64,000 nt of DNA from Terriglobus roseus (GTDB lineage: Bacteria > Acidobacteriota > Terriglobia > Terriglobales > Acidobacteriaceae). Shown here piece after piece: positions 8,265 through 17,694 of the stretch (within the stretch, counting starts at the first letter, position 1; each line of letters opens with the position of its first letter). The stretch is from contig NZ_LT629690.1 of the NCBI RefSeq assembly GCF_900102185.1, positions 930,001-994,000 of the forward strand. The letters run 5' to 3'. The position numbers were made by a program, and so were the translations under genes. The notes beneath the pieces were generated by a model. The model was not told the DNA's origin, made no database searches, and was given only the letters and a program-made list of their open reading frames with translations.

Positions 8265-10604
8265 ATGGAACGACGTCTTCATCCGCAAACCGCAGGTCGC
8301 ATCCTTCTCGGATTCGGGATCCCCGCTCTACTTGTGTTCGCACTTCTTCCGGTTGGAAAGACGTTTGCAGGACAACAAAGTGCAACAGCAAATGGGGCTG
8401 CGGTACCTCAGTACACTACACCGGTTTATGTGCCTGCCACGATTCCTGCTCATGCGGAATTGAATCCAGAACGGAAGAAATGGGCTGACATGATTCGTCG
8501 GAGCTATGACTTTGGCGTGATGTCAGACAACATCTCGTTGCCCGGCAATGCGCAGGTGGAAGGCGGAGACTTTATTCAGCCAGGAGCTTTTCCTACTGCG
8601 CAGTATTGCGGATATTGCCACAAGGAAGCCTTTGCGGAGTGGCGTCAGTCATTGCATTCCAACTCATTCCGTACGCCGTTTTATCGCACCAGCGTCAATA
8701 TTGTTATCAACACGAAGGGTATTCAGTTTTCGCGTCATTGCGATAGCTGCCACAACCCCATTGCGGTGCTTTCAGGAGCGTTGACGAAGAACTCGATGGT
8801 GGATCGTCGCTTTGATCAGGACGGTGTGACCTGCATGACATGTCACTCCATTGGCCAGGTGCAATCCACGCTGGGCAATGGTGGTTATGTGATGAGCGTG
8901 CCTTCCGTCATGACCGATGCGCAGGGCAATCGCATACCTGGCCAAGTGCCTTACAAAGATATCCTCGCGCATCCTGATCGTCATGCCGCTGCTGTGATGC
9001 GTCCGCTGATGAAGCAACCCGAGTTCTGTGCCGCATGCCACAAGGCGAATCTTCCTGACTCGCTGAATGAGTACAAATGGATTCGCGCTTTTACGACTTA
9101 CGATGAGTGGCAGAACTCCAAGTTCTCAGAACAGAACCCGCTTACGTTTTACAAAGGGAACTACCTGGCCTGTCAGGGCTGCCACATGGAGCGCTTTGAT
9201 GCAACTCTTCCAGAGCCCGGAGCCAAGCATGGCAGTTTTGCATCGCATCGCTGGACTGCAGGAAATACTGCAGTGCCAACGTACTACGGATTCAATGAAC
9301 AGATCGACAAGACGCTCGCCTTCCTGAAACGCGGAACCTTCCTTAACGTTGACCTATTCGGTGTGAAGGTCAATGGCAGTAAGGAGCTTGTGGCACCGCT
9401 GGGCGAGAGGAACTTCAACGTAAAGCCGAATGATGTTGTGGAAGCATACGTTGTTGTCCAGAACAAGAACATCGGTCACTCGTTGATCCCTGAGGTACGC
9501 GATCTTTTTGAAGCATGGATGGAGTTCGAAGCCAAAGACGCTACCACTGGCAAGGTGATCTATCACAGTGGTTACCTCAAACCCGACGGATCGCTGGACG
9601 AATCAGCGCATAGCTTCACGAATCGTCCTGTGAACACTGGCGGCACTTTCGTCGACAACCATAAGGTGTGGACGATTCATTCCATGGCCTACGACAACAC
9701 CGTTCAGGCGGGGCGCTCTGTCCTCGTACGTTACGAGTTCCGCGTACCGGCCGATGTGAAGCAGGGTGTTTCCATTACGGCCCGCGTTAACTATCGGCAC
9801 CTTCGTCACAGTTATACCGACAACATCTTTGGTAAGGGGAGCGGCTACAAAGAATTGCCGGTTGTCGAAATCGCTTCACGCACTCGCCTTCTTTCGATGG
9901 GAGACAATCATCCGGAGCGCGCTGCTGCAGGTGATAATCCTGCGTGGATGCGCTGGAACAATCTTGGCATCGCGCTGCTGGATCAACTGCAGTATGGCGA
10001 CGCTCTCAACGCCTTTCGCGAAGCCGTAAATCTGCATCCAAGCGATGCGGACGGCTATACCAACATGGCGGTCACAAACATTCAGTGGGAGAAGTTTGCA
10101 CCAGCCCGTACTGCACTGGAGAAGGCTTTGGAGATAAGTCCAGGCAATGCGCGTGCCCTTTATTACCTTGCCCTAGTGGAGCGGCGTGACGGTAATACAT
10201 CGCAGGAGATCGCGGATCTTAAGCAGGTCGTCGCGCAGTATCCACGTTCCATCGACGCGAGAAGGGAACTGGGCGTTTCTTACTACCAGTCCGGCGATCA
10301 GAAGAGCGCTATGGAACAGTTCCAAGCTTTGCAGAACATTGATCCCGATGACGTGGCGGCACATTACAACCTGTCGCTGTTGTATCGCCGCAATGGAATG
10401 AAAGACAGTGCCAAGCAGCAGGGAGCGCTCTTTGCTCTTAAGAAGACCGATCCTGGCGCCCCAACATACTCGCAGGATTTTCTGCGGATGCATCCGGAGA
10501 TTTCTACCGAAAGCATTCCGTGGCATGTTCACTCGAGTCTGCATCACACGCATCCCACGGACGGCAGTGCAGTGACGGAAACACCATCGGGGAGTCTGCA
10601 CTGA
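8265..10604 (+). CDS. Pentaheme c-type cytochrome fused to TPR repeats
   Basis: A 779-residue exported protein with one N-terminal hydrophobic segment (residues about 12-32). Five heme-binding CxxCH motifs are present: CGYCH (115), CDSCH (159), CMTCH (190), CAACH (255) and CQGCH (303). The spacing resembles cytochrome c554-type multiheme proteins. A beta-rich middle part follows, then TPR repeats from about residue 560 (WMRWNNLGIALLDQLQYGDA; ADGYTNMAVTNIQWEKF; ARALYYLALVERRDG; AAHYNLSLLYRR). It should be periplasmic or surface-bound and transfer electrons, with the TPR part as a docking platform. The redox partner is unknown. It sits between the CRTAC1-type gene and a small secreted-protein gene that overlaps its stop codon, so the three look like one unit. 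Confidence 0.88.
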   Translation: MERRLHPQTAGRILLGFGIPALLVFALLPVGKTFAGQQSATANGAAVPQYTTPVYVPATIPAHAELNPERKKWADMIRRSYDFGVMSDNISLPGNAQVEGGDFIQPGAFPTAQYCGYCHKEAFAEWRQSLHSNSFRTPFYRTSVNIVINTKGIQFSRHCDSCHNPIAVLSGALTKNSMVDRRFDQDGVTCMTCHSIGQVQSTLGNGGYVMSVPSVMTDAQGNRIPGQVPYKDILAHPDRHAAAVMRPLMKQPEFCAACHKANLPDSLNEYKWIRAFTTYDEWQNSKFSEQNPLTFYKGNYLACQGCHMERFDATLPEPGAKHGSFASHRWTAGNTAVPTYYGFNEQIDKTLAFLKRGTFLNVDLFGVKVNGSKELVAPLGERNFNVKPNDVVEAYVVVQNKNIGHSLIPEVRDLFEAWMEFEAKDATTGKVIYHSGYLKPDGSLDESAHSFTNRPVNTGGTFVDNHKVWTIHSMAYDNTVQAGRSVLVRYEFRVPADVKQGVSITARVNYRHLRHSYTDNIFGKGSGYKELPVVEIASRTRLLSMGDNHPERAAAGDNPAWMRWNNLGIALLDQLQYGDALNAFREAVNLHPSDADGYTNMAVTNIQWEKFAPARTALEKALEISPGNARALYYLALVERRDGNTSQEIADLKQVVAQYPRSIDARRELGVSYYQSGDQKSAMEQFQALQNIDPDDVAAHYNLSLLYRRNGMKDSAKQQGALFALKKTDPGAPTYSQDFLRMHPEISTESIPWHVHSSLHHTHPTDGSAVTETPSGSLH

Positions 10605-11152
10605 TGCGCACTTCTCTGCGTTGGTTCACGTTGATGCTCTTCGTGACCCTTGTCCATGTTGCGCGTGGGCAATCATTGTGTCCGTGGCTGAATCAGGCAA
10701 CCGCTGGCGGTGCTCTGGGAGCCGACGTGTCCATGCACGTTACGTTATTGCCACAGCCATCACATCCCGCAAGATCGCCACAGCCGGCATATCCAGCAAG
10801 TGATCCACGGCCAGACGGCATGTGCGAGTTCTCGACGCATGATCAGCGGTCGACTCTGCGGATCCAGGTCGCGACGATGGCCAATCCGAAGAAGCAGTAT
10901 GAAGCTGCCATCCGATCTTCCTGCCCAGGCACATCCCATGTGTTGATCGGCGTGGGGAATCAGGCGATTACGTGCTCTACATCTAGCAACGGTGGAGTTG
11001 AGGACAGAGTGGTGGCATACGTCCGTAACCGCCTCATGCTATTGCGATGCAATCGCACATCCGTGACCACAATCCACTGGCAAGGGAGCGACGTAACCTC
11101 AGAAGCGGTTGTGCAGGCCCTCGCAGAGCAGATTGCCGGCTCCATGTACTGA
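10604..11152 (+). CDS. Small secreted protein of unknown function
   Basis: 182 residues from the ATG at 10604, which overlaps the TGA of the pentaheme gene by one base; this coupling fixes the start. A clear signal peptide (MRTSLRWFTLMLFVTLVHVARG) is followed by a mature chain with four cysteines (CPWLNQA, GMCEF, SSCPG, ITCSTS) plus one in LRCNRTS, which may form disulfides. I do not recognise a domain. Context suggests it is an accessory of the CRTAC1/multiheme pair. The C-terminus, TSEAVVQALAEQIAGSMY, is probably helical. Confidence 0.7.
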   Translation: MRTSLRWFTLMLFVTLVHVARGQSLCPWLNQATAGGALGADVSMHVTLLPQPSHPARSPQPAYPASDPRPDGMCEFSTHDQRSTLRIQVATMANPKKQYEAAIRSSCPGTSHVLIGVGNQAITCSTSSNGGVEDRVVAYVRNRLMLLRCNRTSVTTIHWQGSDVTSEAVVQALAEQIAGSMY

Positions 11153-11179
11153 AATTTCTACGCAAACTAACTCTGATCC

Positions 11180-11542
11180 CTATGCGTTGGGAAGTGGCTT
11201 ATTGCTCTCATTCAAAAGAACGACACGAGGCGTGTGTTCTTTGGCGGCGCTTTCTGGCATCCATGAGAATGCCGCAATGATAATCAGGTCGCCTACCTGC
11301 GCAAGCCTTGCTGCCGCTCCATTCACCTGAATTTGCCCTGTGCCTGCGAGCTGGGGGATGGCATATGTTTCCCAACGTTGGCCGGTATTCACGTTCCACA
11401 CATGTACGGCTTCGTTCACCAAAATGCCTGATTGATCAAGAAGATCCGTGTCGATGCCGATGCTGCCTTCGTAATGAAGATCCGATTGCGTCACCGTTGC
11501 ACGGTGCAGCTTGGACTTCATCATCTTCACACTTGCTTCCAT
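11180..11542 (-). CDS. panD: Aspartate 1-decarboxylase precursor
   Basis: A 120-residue frame that makes beta-alanine from L-aspartate for pantothenate synthesis. The self-processing site is visible as YEGSIGID: cleavage between Gly and Ser yields the pyruvoyl cofactor. Family landmarks KLHRATVTQ near the N-terminus and NGAAARLAQVGDLIIIAAFSWM follow. Translation may begin at Met7 or Met8 (MMKSKLHRA), which gives a more typical N-terminus. It faces panB-panC-coaBC from the opposite strand and has its own promoter, so beta-alanine supply is not in the same transcript as the other three enzymes. Confidence 0.95.
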   Translation of the reverse strand: MEASVKMMKSKLHRATVTQSDLHYEGSIGIDTDLLDQSGILVNEAVHVWNVNTGQRWETYAIPQLAGTGQIQVNGAAARLAQVGDLIIIAAFSWMPESAAKEHTPRVVLLNESNKPLPNA

Positions 11543-11721
11543 AACCCTCCGGCTAGTCGCTGCTCATGTGAGCGGTCGCCTGCCAAGGTTAAGTGTAAAA
11601 CGTGTGTCCCAAAGACTCTACCCACGCCGAGGGGCGTGGCTTTGAACCTTCTTCTCTCCCGCAGCTATACTTGTGGTACGGGCTGCATCCGCACATTGAC
11701 GGAGTGGCACCTGGAGTTGAG

Positions 11722-12636
11722 ATGAGTCAGACAGAGATCAGGGACGCTCTGCGCCCCGCGGTTGTGACAAAGGTCACGCCGCAAACGCTATTGCAAAGCA
11801 AGCGCGCTTTTACTCCCCTTACAGCTCTCACAGCGTACGACTATCCGACAGCTCGACTGGCGGATGAAGCAGGAATCGACATGATTCTTGTAGGCGATTC
11901 CGTTGGTACAGCTGTTCTCGGATACGACAATACGCTTAGCGTGACAATGGACGACATGTTGCATCATGCACGTGCTGTGCGGCGGGGAACGCAACGCGCA
12001 TTGCTTGTTGTGGATATGCCTTACGGCAGCTATCAAGTTTCAGTTGAAGATGCATTGAGAAACGGATTGCGCTTCCTTAAAGAGAGTGGAAGCGAAGCCG
12101 TCAAGCTGGAAGGCGGGATCGCTTATACACCGCACGTGAAGGCACTGACGCAGGCGGAGATACCCGTTGTTGGGCATATTGGTTTGACTCCACAGTCAAT
12201 CCACCGCATGGGAGGGTATCGCGTGCAGGGGCTATCAGAGTCAGCTGCGATGCAACTGCGCGATGATGCGCTGGCACTCGAAGATGCTGGTGTGATTGCG
12301 TTGGTGCTTGAGGGCATACCGAGAGAACTCGCTGCTCAAATCACAGATTCGCTTTCTGTCCCAACGATTGGTATTGGTGCTGGCCCTGATTGTGACGGTC
12401 AAATTCTGGTGTTCCATGACTTGTTCTCTCTGTCGTTCACACGAAAGCCGAAGTTCGTACGCTCCTTTGGCGACGGTCGATTGCTGATGGAGCAGGGGAT
12501 TAGAGATTTTCGTGATGCAGTTGTTGCAAGAACATTCCCGGATGATCGCGAGAGCTACCACATGCCCAAGGCCGAGGTATCTGGGGAACGTAGCGCTGCT
12601 TCTACGGAGCAAAGAGAATTGGCAGCATGCAAATAG
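11722..12636 (+). CDS. panB: 3-methyl-2-oxobutanoate hydroxymethyltransferase
   Basis: First enzyme of the pantoate branch: ketoisovalerate plus methylene-tetrahydrofolate to ketopantoate. The start chosen is ATG 11722 (MSQTEIRDAL), preceded by GGAG at a good distance; the upstream 40 codons are not PanB-like. 304 residues. Landmarks: TALTAYDYPTARLADEAG, the metal-binding VGDSVG and VVDMPYGSY segments, VKLEGG, and GHIGLTPQS. The C-terminus is somewhat longer than usual (EVSGERSAASTEQRELAACK). The end overlaps the start of panC by 10 bp. Confidence 0.96.
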   Translation: MSQTEIRDALRPAVVTKVTPQTLLQSKRAFTPLTALTAYDYPTARLADEAGIDMILVGDSVGTAVLGYDNTLSVTMDDMLHHARAVRRGTQRALLVVDMPYGSYQVSVEDALRNGLRFLKESGSEAVKLEGGIAYTPHVKALTQAEIPVVGHIGLTPQSIHRMGGYRVQGLSESAAMQLRDDALALEDAGVIALVLEGIPRELAAQITDSLSVPTIGIGAGPDCDGQILVFHDLFSLSFTRKPKFVRSFGDGRLLMEQGIRDFRDAVVARTFPDDRESYHMPKAEVSGERSAASTEQRELAACK

Positions 12637-13499
12637 TCTCATCGCCGTTGGAAATGCGTGCTGCTTGTAAAGCCTATCAACGCGCCAAGGAACAAGAGAC
12701 GATTGGCCTGGTGCCGACGATGGGTGCTCTGCACGAAGGCCATCTTTCATTGGTCCGTGCTTCACGGCAACGCTGCGATCGTACCGTAGTCAGCATCTTT
12801 GTTAATCCATTGCAGTTTGGTCCCACGGAAGATTTGGCACGCTATCCGCGCACATTTGAGCAGGACTGTCGGATGTTGGAAGAAGAAGGAGTTGATTTCC
12901 TTTTTGCACCTTCGCCTGAAGAGATGTACTCACCTGGATCGGAAACCATCGTGGATGTTCCTGTAACTGGCGGACGGTTGGACGGTGCTTCTAGACCAGG
13001 ACACTTCCGCGGTGTTGCTACAGTAGTCGCGAAGCTCTTCAATATCGTGCAGCCTGATTGCGCTTTCTTTGGAGAGAAGGATGCTGCGCAGGTTGCGGTG
13101 CTTCGCAAGATGGTTCGCGATTTGAATTTTGATCTGAATCTGATCGTTTGTCCGACCGTTCGCGAAGCAAGTGAATTGGCAATGAGTTCAAGAAATCGCT
13201 ACCTCAACGAACAAGAACGCGTTGAAGCCAAAACCCTTTCGCGTTCACTTCGTGCGGTTGCTGATGTTGTACGGCAAGGGGAACGACGTCTTCCGGTGAT
13301 ACGTGAGACGCTGCGCGAAACTCTTGCTCATTCGAGCTTATTGAAGGTGGATTACGCAGATCTCGTCGATCCAGAGACCTTGGCGGCTGTGGAAGAGGAT
13401 AAGTTGCCTGCTGAAACGCTTGTTGCTGTCGCAGGGTGGATTGGTACGACGCGTTTGATCGATAACTGTACGTTGCGGATCGATGGAGCAAACGAATGA
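12627..13499 (+). CDS. panC: Pantothenate synthetase (pantoate--beta-alanine ligase)
   Basis: 290 residues, the usual length. ATP-dependent condensation of pantoate with beta-alanine via a pantoyl-adenylate. The nucleotidyltransferase HIGH-like motif is in PTMGALHEGHLSLV, with further landmarks FVNPLQFGPTEDLARYPR, GHFRGVATVV, FFGEKDAAQ and the KMSKS-like ELAMSSRNRYL. It overlaps panB by 10 bp and coaBC by 4 bp (ATGA), so the three are translationally coupled. Confidence 0.97.
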   Translation: MQIVSSPLEMRAACKAYQRAKEQETIGLVPTMGALHEGHLSLVRASRQRCDRTVVSIFVNPLQFGPTEDLARYPRTFEQDCRMLEEEGVDFLFAPSPEEMYSPGSETIVDVPVTGGRLDGASRPGHFRGVATVVAKLFNIVQPDCAFFGEKDAAQVAVLRKMVRDLNFDLNLIVCPTVREASELAMSSRNRYLNEQERVEAKTLSRSLRAVADVVRQGERRLPVIRETLRETLAHSSLLKVDYADLVDPETLAAVEEDKLPAETLVAVAGWIGTTRLIDNCTLRIDGANE

Positions 13500-14713
13500 A
13501 GGTCATCCTTGGGGTATGTGGGGGAATCGCAGCCTACAAATCTGCAGAGCTTCTGCGTGAGCTTCAGCGGCGTGGTGCAACTGTGCAAGTGGCGATGACT
13601 GAGAATGCAGAGCGATTCATCACGCCACTAACCTTTGCTGCGCTAAGCGGTTCAAAGGTGATGACGTCGCTCTGGCAGACCTCTCACAATGACAATTCTA
13701 CGGGCGACGGAGAAGCTTTCGACATCGAGCACATTCAGGTGACTCAAGATGCTGATGTGTTGGTCGTGGCTCCGGCCACGGCAAACATGCTGGCGAAGAT
13801 GGCGCATGGATTTGCAGATGATTTTCTATCGGCAGCCGCTTTGGCCGCCACGATTCCGATTGTGGTTGCACCCGCGATGAATCGCCATATGTGGGATCAT
13901 CCTGCAACGCAAGCGAATCTGGAGATGCTACGACAACGTGGTGTCCACATCGTTGAGCCAGGCAGTGGCGAACTTGCTTGCGGAATGGTAGGTGCCGGAC
14001 GGCTCGCTGAGCCGAGCGTGATCGCAGATCGCGTTTTCGCCGTGATAAAGCGTACTCAAGATCTGGTGGGTGAAACGATCCTGATCACTGCTGGAGGAAC
14101 ACGTGAGCCCATTGATCCTGTTCGATTCATCGGGAATCGTTCCAGCGGAAAGATGGGAGTGGCACTTGCTGAAGCTGCGTTAGATCGTGGTGCGAAGGTG
14201 ATTCTTGTGGGTGCATCAATGGCTGTGCCTGCACCACCGCGATGTGAATCGATCCGAGTGACCACAGCGCAGGAGATGGAGGCTGCTGTCCTTAAGCTTC
14301 TTTCTGAAGCGTCCATCGTCATCATGGCTGCTGCGGTCTCGGACTATCGTGTGGTGTCTCCTGCGCCGGAAAAGCTTAAAAAGAAAGCCTCGCTCGAACT
14401 GACGCTGGAACCAACGCGAGATATTCTTCGCCAGATTGCGGAGCAGCGACAGGAAGGCACGATCGTTGTTGGGTTTGCCGCAGAAACGGAGAATCTACTT
14501 GAAGAGGGAAGGCGGAAGCTCCACGCGAAAGGCGCTGATTTGATTGTCGCGAACGACGTCTCGCAGGCAAACAGCGGATTCGAATCTGACGTAAATGAGG
14601 GCGTTCTCATCTCTCGTGATGCAGAGGAAGTTGTACCTCGGAGTTCAAAACGAGAGATGGCAGACCGCATTCTGGACTGGGCACGATCAGCTGCACGCGC
14701 TCGCACTATATGA
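13496..14713 (+). CDS. coaBC: Bifunctional phosphopantothenoylcysteine decarboxylase / phosphopantothenate--cysteine ligase
   Basis: 405 residues with two domains. The N-terminal CoaC flavoprotein (about 1-185) starts GVCGGIAAYKSAELLREL and contains PAMNRHMWDHPATQANL and the active-site cysteine loop ELACGMVGAGRLAEP. The C-terminal CoaB ligase (about 190-400) has TAGGTREPIDPVRFIGNRSS, AAVSDYRV and KLKKK. It converts 4'-phosphopantothenate to 4'-phosphopantetheine. The ATGA overlap with panC makes panB-panC-coaBC a compact CoA operon. It ends 6 bp before the convergent permease gene with no evident terminator. Confidence 0.97.
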   Translation: MKVILGVCGGIAAYKSAELLRELQRRGATVQVAMTENAERFITPLTFAALSGSKVMTSLWQTSHNDNSTGDGEAFDIEHIQVTQDADVLVVAPATANMLAKMAHGFADDFLSAAALAATIPIVVAPAMNRHMWDHPATQANLEMLRQRGVHIVEPGSGELACGMVGAGRLAEPSVIADRVFAVIKRTQDLVGETILITAGGTREPIDPVRFIGNRSSGKMGVALAEAALDRGAKVILVGASMAVPAPPRCESIRVTTAQEMEAAVLKLLSEASIVIMAAAVSDYRVVSPAPEKLKKKASLELTLEPTRDILRQIAEQRQEGTIVVGFAAETENLLEEGRRKLHAKGADLIVANDVSQANSGFESDVNEGVLISRDAEEVVPRSSKREMADRILDWARSAARARTI

Positions 14714-14719
14714 CCGGAT

Positions 14720-16105
14720 TTAAGCGGTCTTTGGTCTGCGTTGAAGTAGATACCGTGTTGCATAGATCATGAGGCCGCTGATGAGCACCAGGAGTGCCAG
14801 ACGGAACTCTGTGACGATCTTTGGGCGCGACAGCAGGATGAAGATAAATGTGCTGGTCGCAATGAGACTAGGTAGTGGGTAGAAAGGCATGCGGAATCGT
14901 CCGGCGCGTGTGCGTTCCGCTCTGTGCTTCGGAAGCAGAATGGCAATGCCTTGAAGTAAGAACTGAAAGACAATGCGCAGGACCACGAGCGATGCGATGA
15001 CCTCCTGCAGTCGGAAGAGGCAACAGATCAACGTAACAAGGCAGAGCACACTAAGTGAGACCACCGGAAACCCGTGACGAGGGTGCAACTTTTTGAAGAT
15101 GGCAGGGAAGTTTCCGTCTTGTGCAGCGGCGTAGGGGATGCGCGAGTAGCCAAGAAGAAGTGCATACACGGAAGCTAATGACGCAATTGCAATCAAGATG
15201 ACAGCGATTGATCCGGCGGCATGTGCCCATGTGTGCGAAGCAAACGCCGTTTGTACGAAGACAGCCATGGTGTACTGTCGTTCGCCACTGCTGCTATGCG
15301 TAAGCGACTGCCACGGAAGAACACCTAGCACGCTGATATTCATCAAAAGATAGAGCGTGCCAACGATGACGATGGCTCCGATCACCGCGCGCGGAATGGT
15401 GCGGCTTGGATCGCGTACTTCTGCACCCAGAAAACAGACGTTGTAGTAGCCCCAGTAGTCGTATGCGGCGACCAGAAGGCCGGCTCCAAGACCACTGAAG
15501 AATGAACTGTTCAGATGAAAGGCGTTGGGGGGGAAGCTAAATGCGAGTGAGGGCGAGAAGTGTGTGAAACCTATTGCAATGACCCCGAGCAGAGTTGCGA
15601 TTACGACACCGCCCAGAACACGCGTTACCGCACCAATCTTTCGAATGGGTTGGAAGAGGAGTGCCGTACAGATGAGACACGCGGCAAGAGCCAGAACGGT
15701 CTGCGCGGTGTGGCCAAAGCCAGGTAAAAACCACGTGGCGTACTGTGCGAAGCCAATACAACCAGAGGCGATGGAAAGCGGCGCAGAGAAGATGAGCTGC
15801 CACGCGTAGAGGAAGCTGAAAGCCCTTCCGATTTTGGGTGGGTAGGCTGACTTGAGATACGCGTAAGAGCCCCCGGCCTCTGGATATGCCGTGCCAAGCT
15901 CACTCCATGTGCAACCATCAGCAAGAGAGAGCAGTGCACCGAGCAGCCAGCCAAGCATGGCCTGCGGTCCTCCCATTGCGGTCACAATCAAGGGCAATGT
16001 GATGAACGGACCCACGCCAACCATATCAATGATGTTGGCGGAGAGTGCTCCCGTGAACCCGAGTTGTCGGCGAAGATGCGGCTCGGATGGATTAACTGCG
16101 TTCAT
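14720..16105 (-). CDS. APC-superfamily amino acid permease
   Basis: 461 residues from the ATG at 16105 (MNAVNPSEPHLRRQLGFTGA), about 12 hydrophobic segments. The first helix has a family-type unwound segment (IIDMVGVGPFITLPLIVTAMGGPQ), and the loop TWSELGTAYPEAGGSYAYLK matches the conserved APC E-x-P-x-x-G-G pattern. Probably a proton- or sodium-coupled amino acid transporter of the inner membrane. It lies 71 bp after the argininosuccinate-lyase-like gene on the same strand and is probably cotranscribed, suggesting import of an amino acid related to that enzyme's substrate or product. Substrate unknown. The longer open frame upstream (to 16264) runs into that neighbour and is not used. Confidence 0.88.
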   Translation of the reverse strand: MNAVNPSEPHLRRQLGFTGALSANIIDMVGVGPFITLPLIVTAMGGPQAMLGWLLGALLSLADGCTWSELGTAYPEAGGSYAYLKSAYPPKIGRAFSFLYAWQLIFSAPLSIASGCIGFAQYATWFLPGFGHTAQTVLALAACLICTALLFQPIRKIGAVTRVLGGVVIATLLGVIAIGFTHFSPSLAFSFPPNAFHLNSSFFSGLGAGLLVAAYDYWGYYNVCFLGAEVRDPSRTIPRAVIGAIVIVGTLYLLMNISVLGVLPWQSLTHSSSGERQYTMAVFVQTAFASHTWAHAAGSIAVILIAIASLASVYALLLGYSRIPYAAAQDGNFPAIFKKLHPRHGFPVVSLSVLCLVTLICCLFRLQEVIASLVVLRIVFQFLLQGIAILLPKHRAERTRAGRFRMPFYPLPSLIATSTFIFILLSRPKIVTEFRLALLVLISGLMIYATRYLLQRRPKTA

Positions 16106-16176
16106 CTGGCTCTCTGAATCAAGTAATGCAGGAAATGGTCGGGCTGGTTCCGTTTCGATAATCCTACAGCCGCCGG

Positions 16177-17655
16177 TCATCGGTGAGATTGGGTAATTAA
16201 CTCGCACTCGCGTTGAAGCAACGTCTTCGCCTTTTCCAGATTGGCTCGTGTTGCGGCCAACCACTGCTCGTCGACTTGGAGTTGCTGAGATGCATGGTCG
16301 ATCTGCGCTTGCATGGCTGACGATGCGGGGCCACCCGTAATGGTGCGGATGGCGACGAAGTGCTCTGGATCCATCGCTTGCCGCAGTTGCTGTTTCGTGA
16401 TGTTGAGCTTTGCTTCCTGCGTGCGTCGGAAAAGATCATCCACGAAAACGGAAACATCATCAGATGTGGCAGATCTGACTGCAGCGGAGGTGATTGTGTG
16501 AGCGTCGTGGAATGAAATGCCGGTCTGGCGCACGAGAGTGTCGGCAACTTCTGTGACGGGCAGAAAGTTGCCGCCAGCGCGTCGTCGCATCTCCTCCGTG
16601 TTGAAAGTGGCTTCGGAAAGAGCGCCCGCAATCAGCGTGAGCGCACGTTGCGCATCAGAGAAGGCAAGCGCGACGAGAGGCTGCAGCGAATCTTCGCCGT
16701 CATTCATGTCGGCGAAGGGTGTGTTGTGCAGTGAGCTCAACACAGATTGCGACTCAGTAAGCGCGCGGGATGAAAGGATACGCACATGTTCCAGCGGAAC
16801 CGGATTGCGCTTTTGCGGCATGATGCTGCTGATCTGTACGTATCCGTTGGATAGGCGCAGGAAGTTAAATTCAGCGGTAGACCACAACAACATGTCTTGT
16901 GTGAATCGACCAAGGCTAAGCATAGCCGTCGCCAATACACTGCATGCTTCAGCGACATAATCGACTGCGGCGATAGCCCCGTAGCTATTCACGACAAGAC
17001 CGTTGAAGCCAAGCAGGCGCATGGTGAGGTCACGCTGGATAGGGAAGCCGGTGGTAGTAATCGCGCAGGCTCCCAGCGGATTGCGATTTACACGCGCGAA
17101 GCAGGCAATAAGGCGCTCTGCGTCTCGTTCCAAAACCTCGGCCATCGCCATCATGTAGTGGCCTAATGTCGTTGGCTGTGCTGGTTGGTTGTGTGTGTAA
17201 GCCGGCATCAACGCGTCGCGGTATTGTGTCGCAATCGTTAGCAGCACCGAGCGCAGCTTAAGAGAAGCGCCGAGGATGTTCAATAGATTGGACCTAAGAA
17301 CCATGCGGTACATGGTTAGATCGATATCATTTCTCGAGCGGGCGGTGTGGAGTCTTCCAGCATGCTCTTGGCCTGCGATATCGGCGAGCTTCTTCTCGAC
17401 CAGGAAGAAGAGGTCTTCGACTGAGCCGTCGTAGATGGTGGAGCGGAGCTCTTCTAAATTCAGTGCATTAATACCTTGCAGGCAGGCGGCTGCAGTATCG
17501 CGTGTGATGATGCCGCTGCGGTGGAGCATAACTGCGTGCGCGCGATCAATCTCTAATAAAGACGGAAGAAAAAGATGCTGTGCATCCGCGAAGATGTGCG
17601 CAAGGACTTGTTCACGGTAGACCGGAGCGGGGAAAGAGGACGTGACGTTCGACAC
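16177..17655 (-). CDS. Argininosuccinate lyase family protein
   Basis: The start chosen is GTG 17655, with GGTGGAG about 7 bases before it; this gives 492 residues. Fumarase/aspartase superfamily landmarks: HTARSRNDID near residue 105, AYTHNQPAQPTTLGHY, the signature loop SSIMPQKRNPVPLEH, and the ArgH-type C-terminal segment GGPASSAM. The canonical reaction is argininosuccinate to arginine plus fumarate. It is not next to other arginine-synthesis genes but between a permease and a receptor, and the signature has KRNPVPLEH rather than the usual KKNPD form. It may therefore be a catabolic or divergent lyase for an imported amino-acid derivative. ArgH itself remains possible if no other copy exists in the genome. 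Confidence 0.8.
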   Translation of the reverse strand: MSNVTSSFPAPVYREQVLAHIFADAQHLFLPSLLEIDRAHAVMLHRSGIITRDTAAACLQGINALNLEELRSTIYDGSVEDLFFLVEKKLADIAGQEHAGRLHTARSRNDIDLTMYRMVLRSNLLNILGASLKLRSVLLTIATQYRDALMPAYTHNQPAQPTTLGHYMMAMAEVLERDAERLIACFARVNRNPLGACAITTTGFPIQRDLTMRLLGFNGLVVNSYGAIAAVDYVAEACSVLATAMLSLGRFTQDMLLWSTAEFNFLRLSNGYVQISSIMPQKRNPVPLEHVRILSSRALTESQSVLSSLHNTPFADMNDGEDSLQPLVALAFSDAQRALTLIAGALSEATFNTEEMRRRAGGNFLPVTEVADTLVRQTGISFHDAHTITSAAVRSATSDDVSVFVDDLFRRTQEAKLNITKQQLRQAMDPEHFVAIRTITGGPASSAMQAQIDHASQQLQVDEQWLAATRANLEKAKTLLQRECELITQSHR

Positions 17656-17694
17656 GGGGTAACTCCACCGTTGCTGCTTGAATGAAAGAGGACT

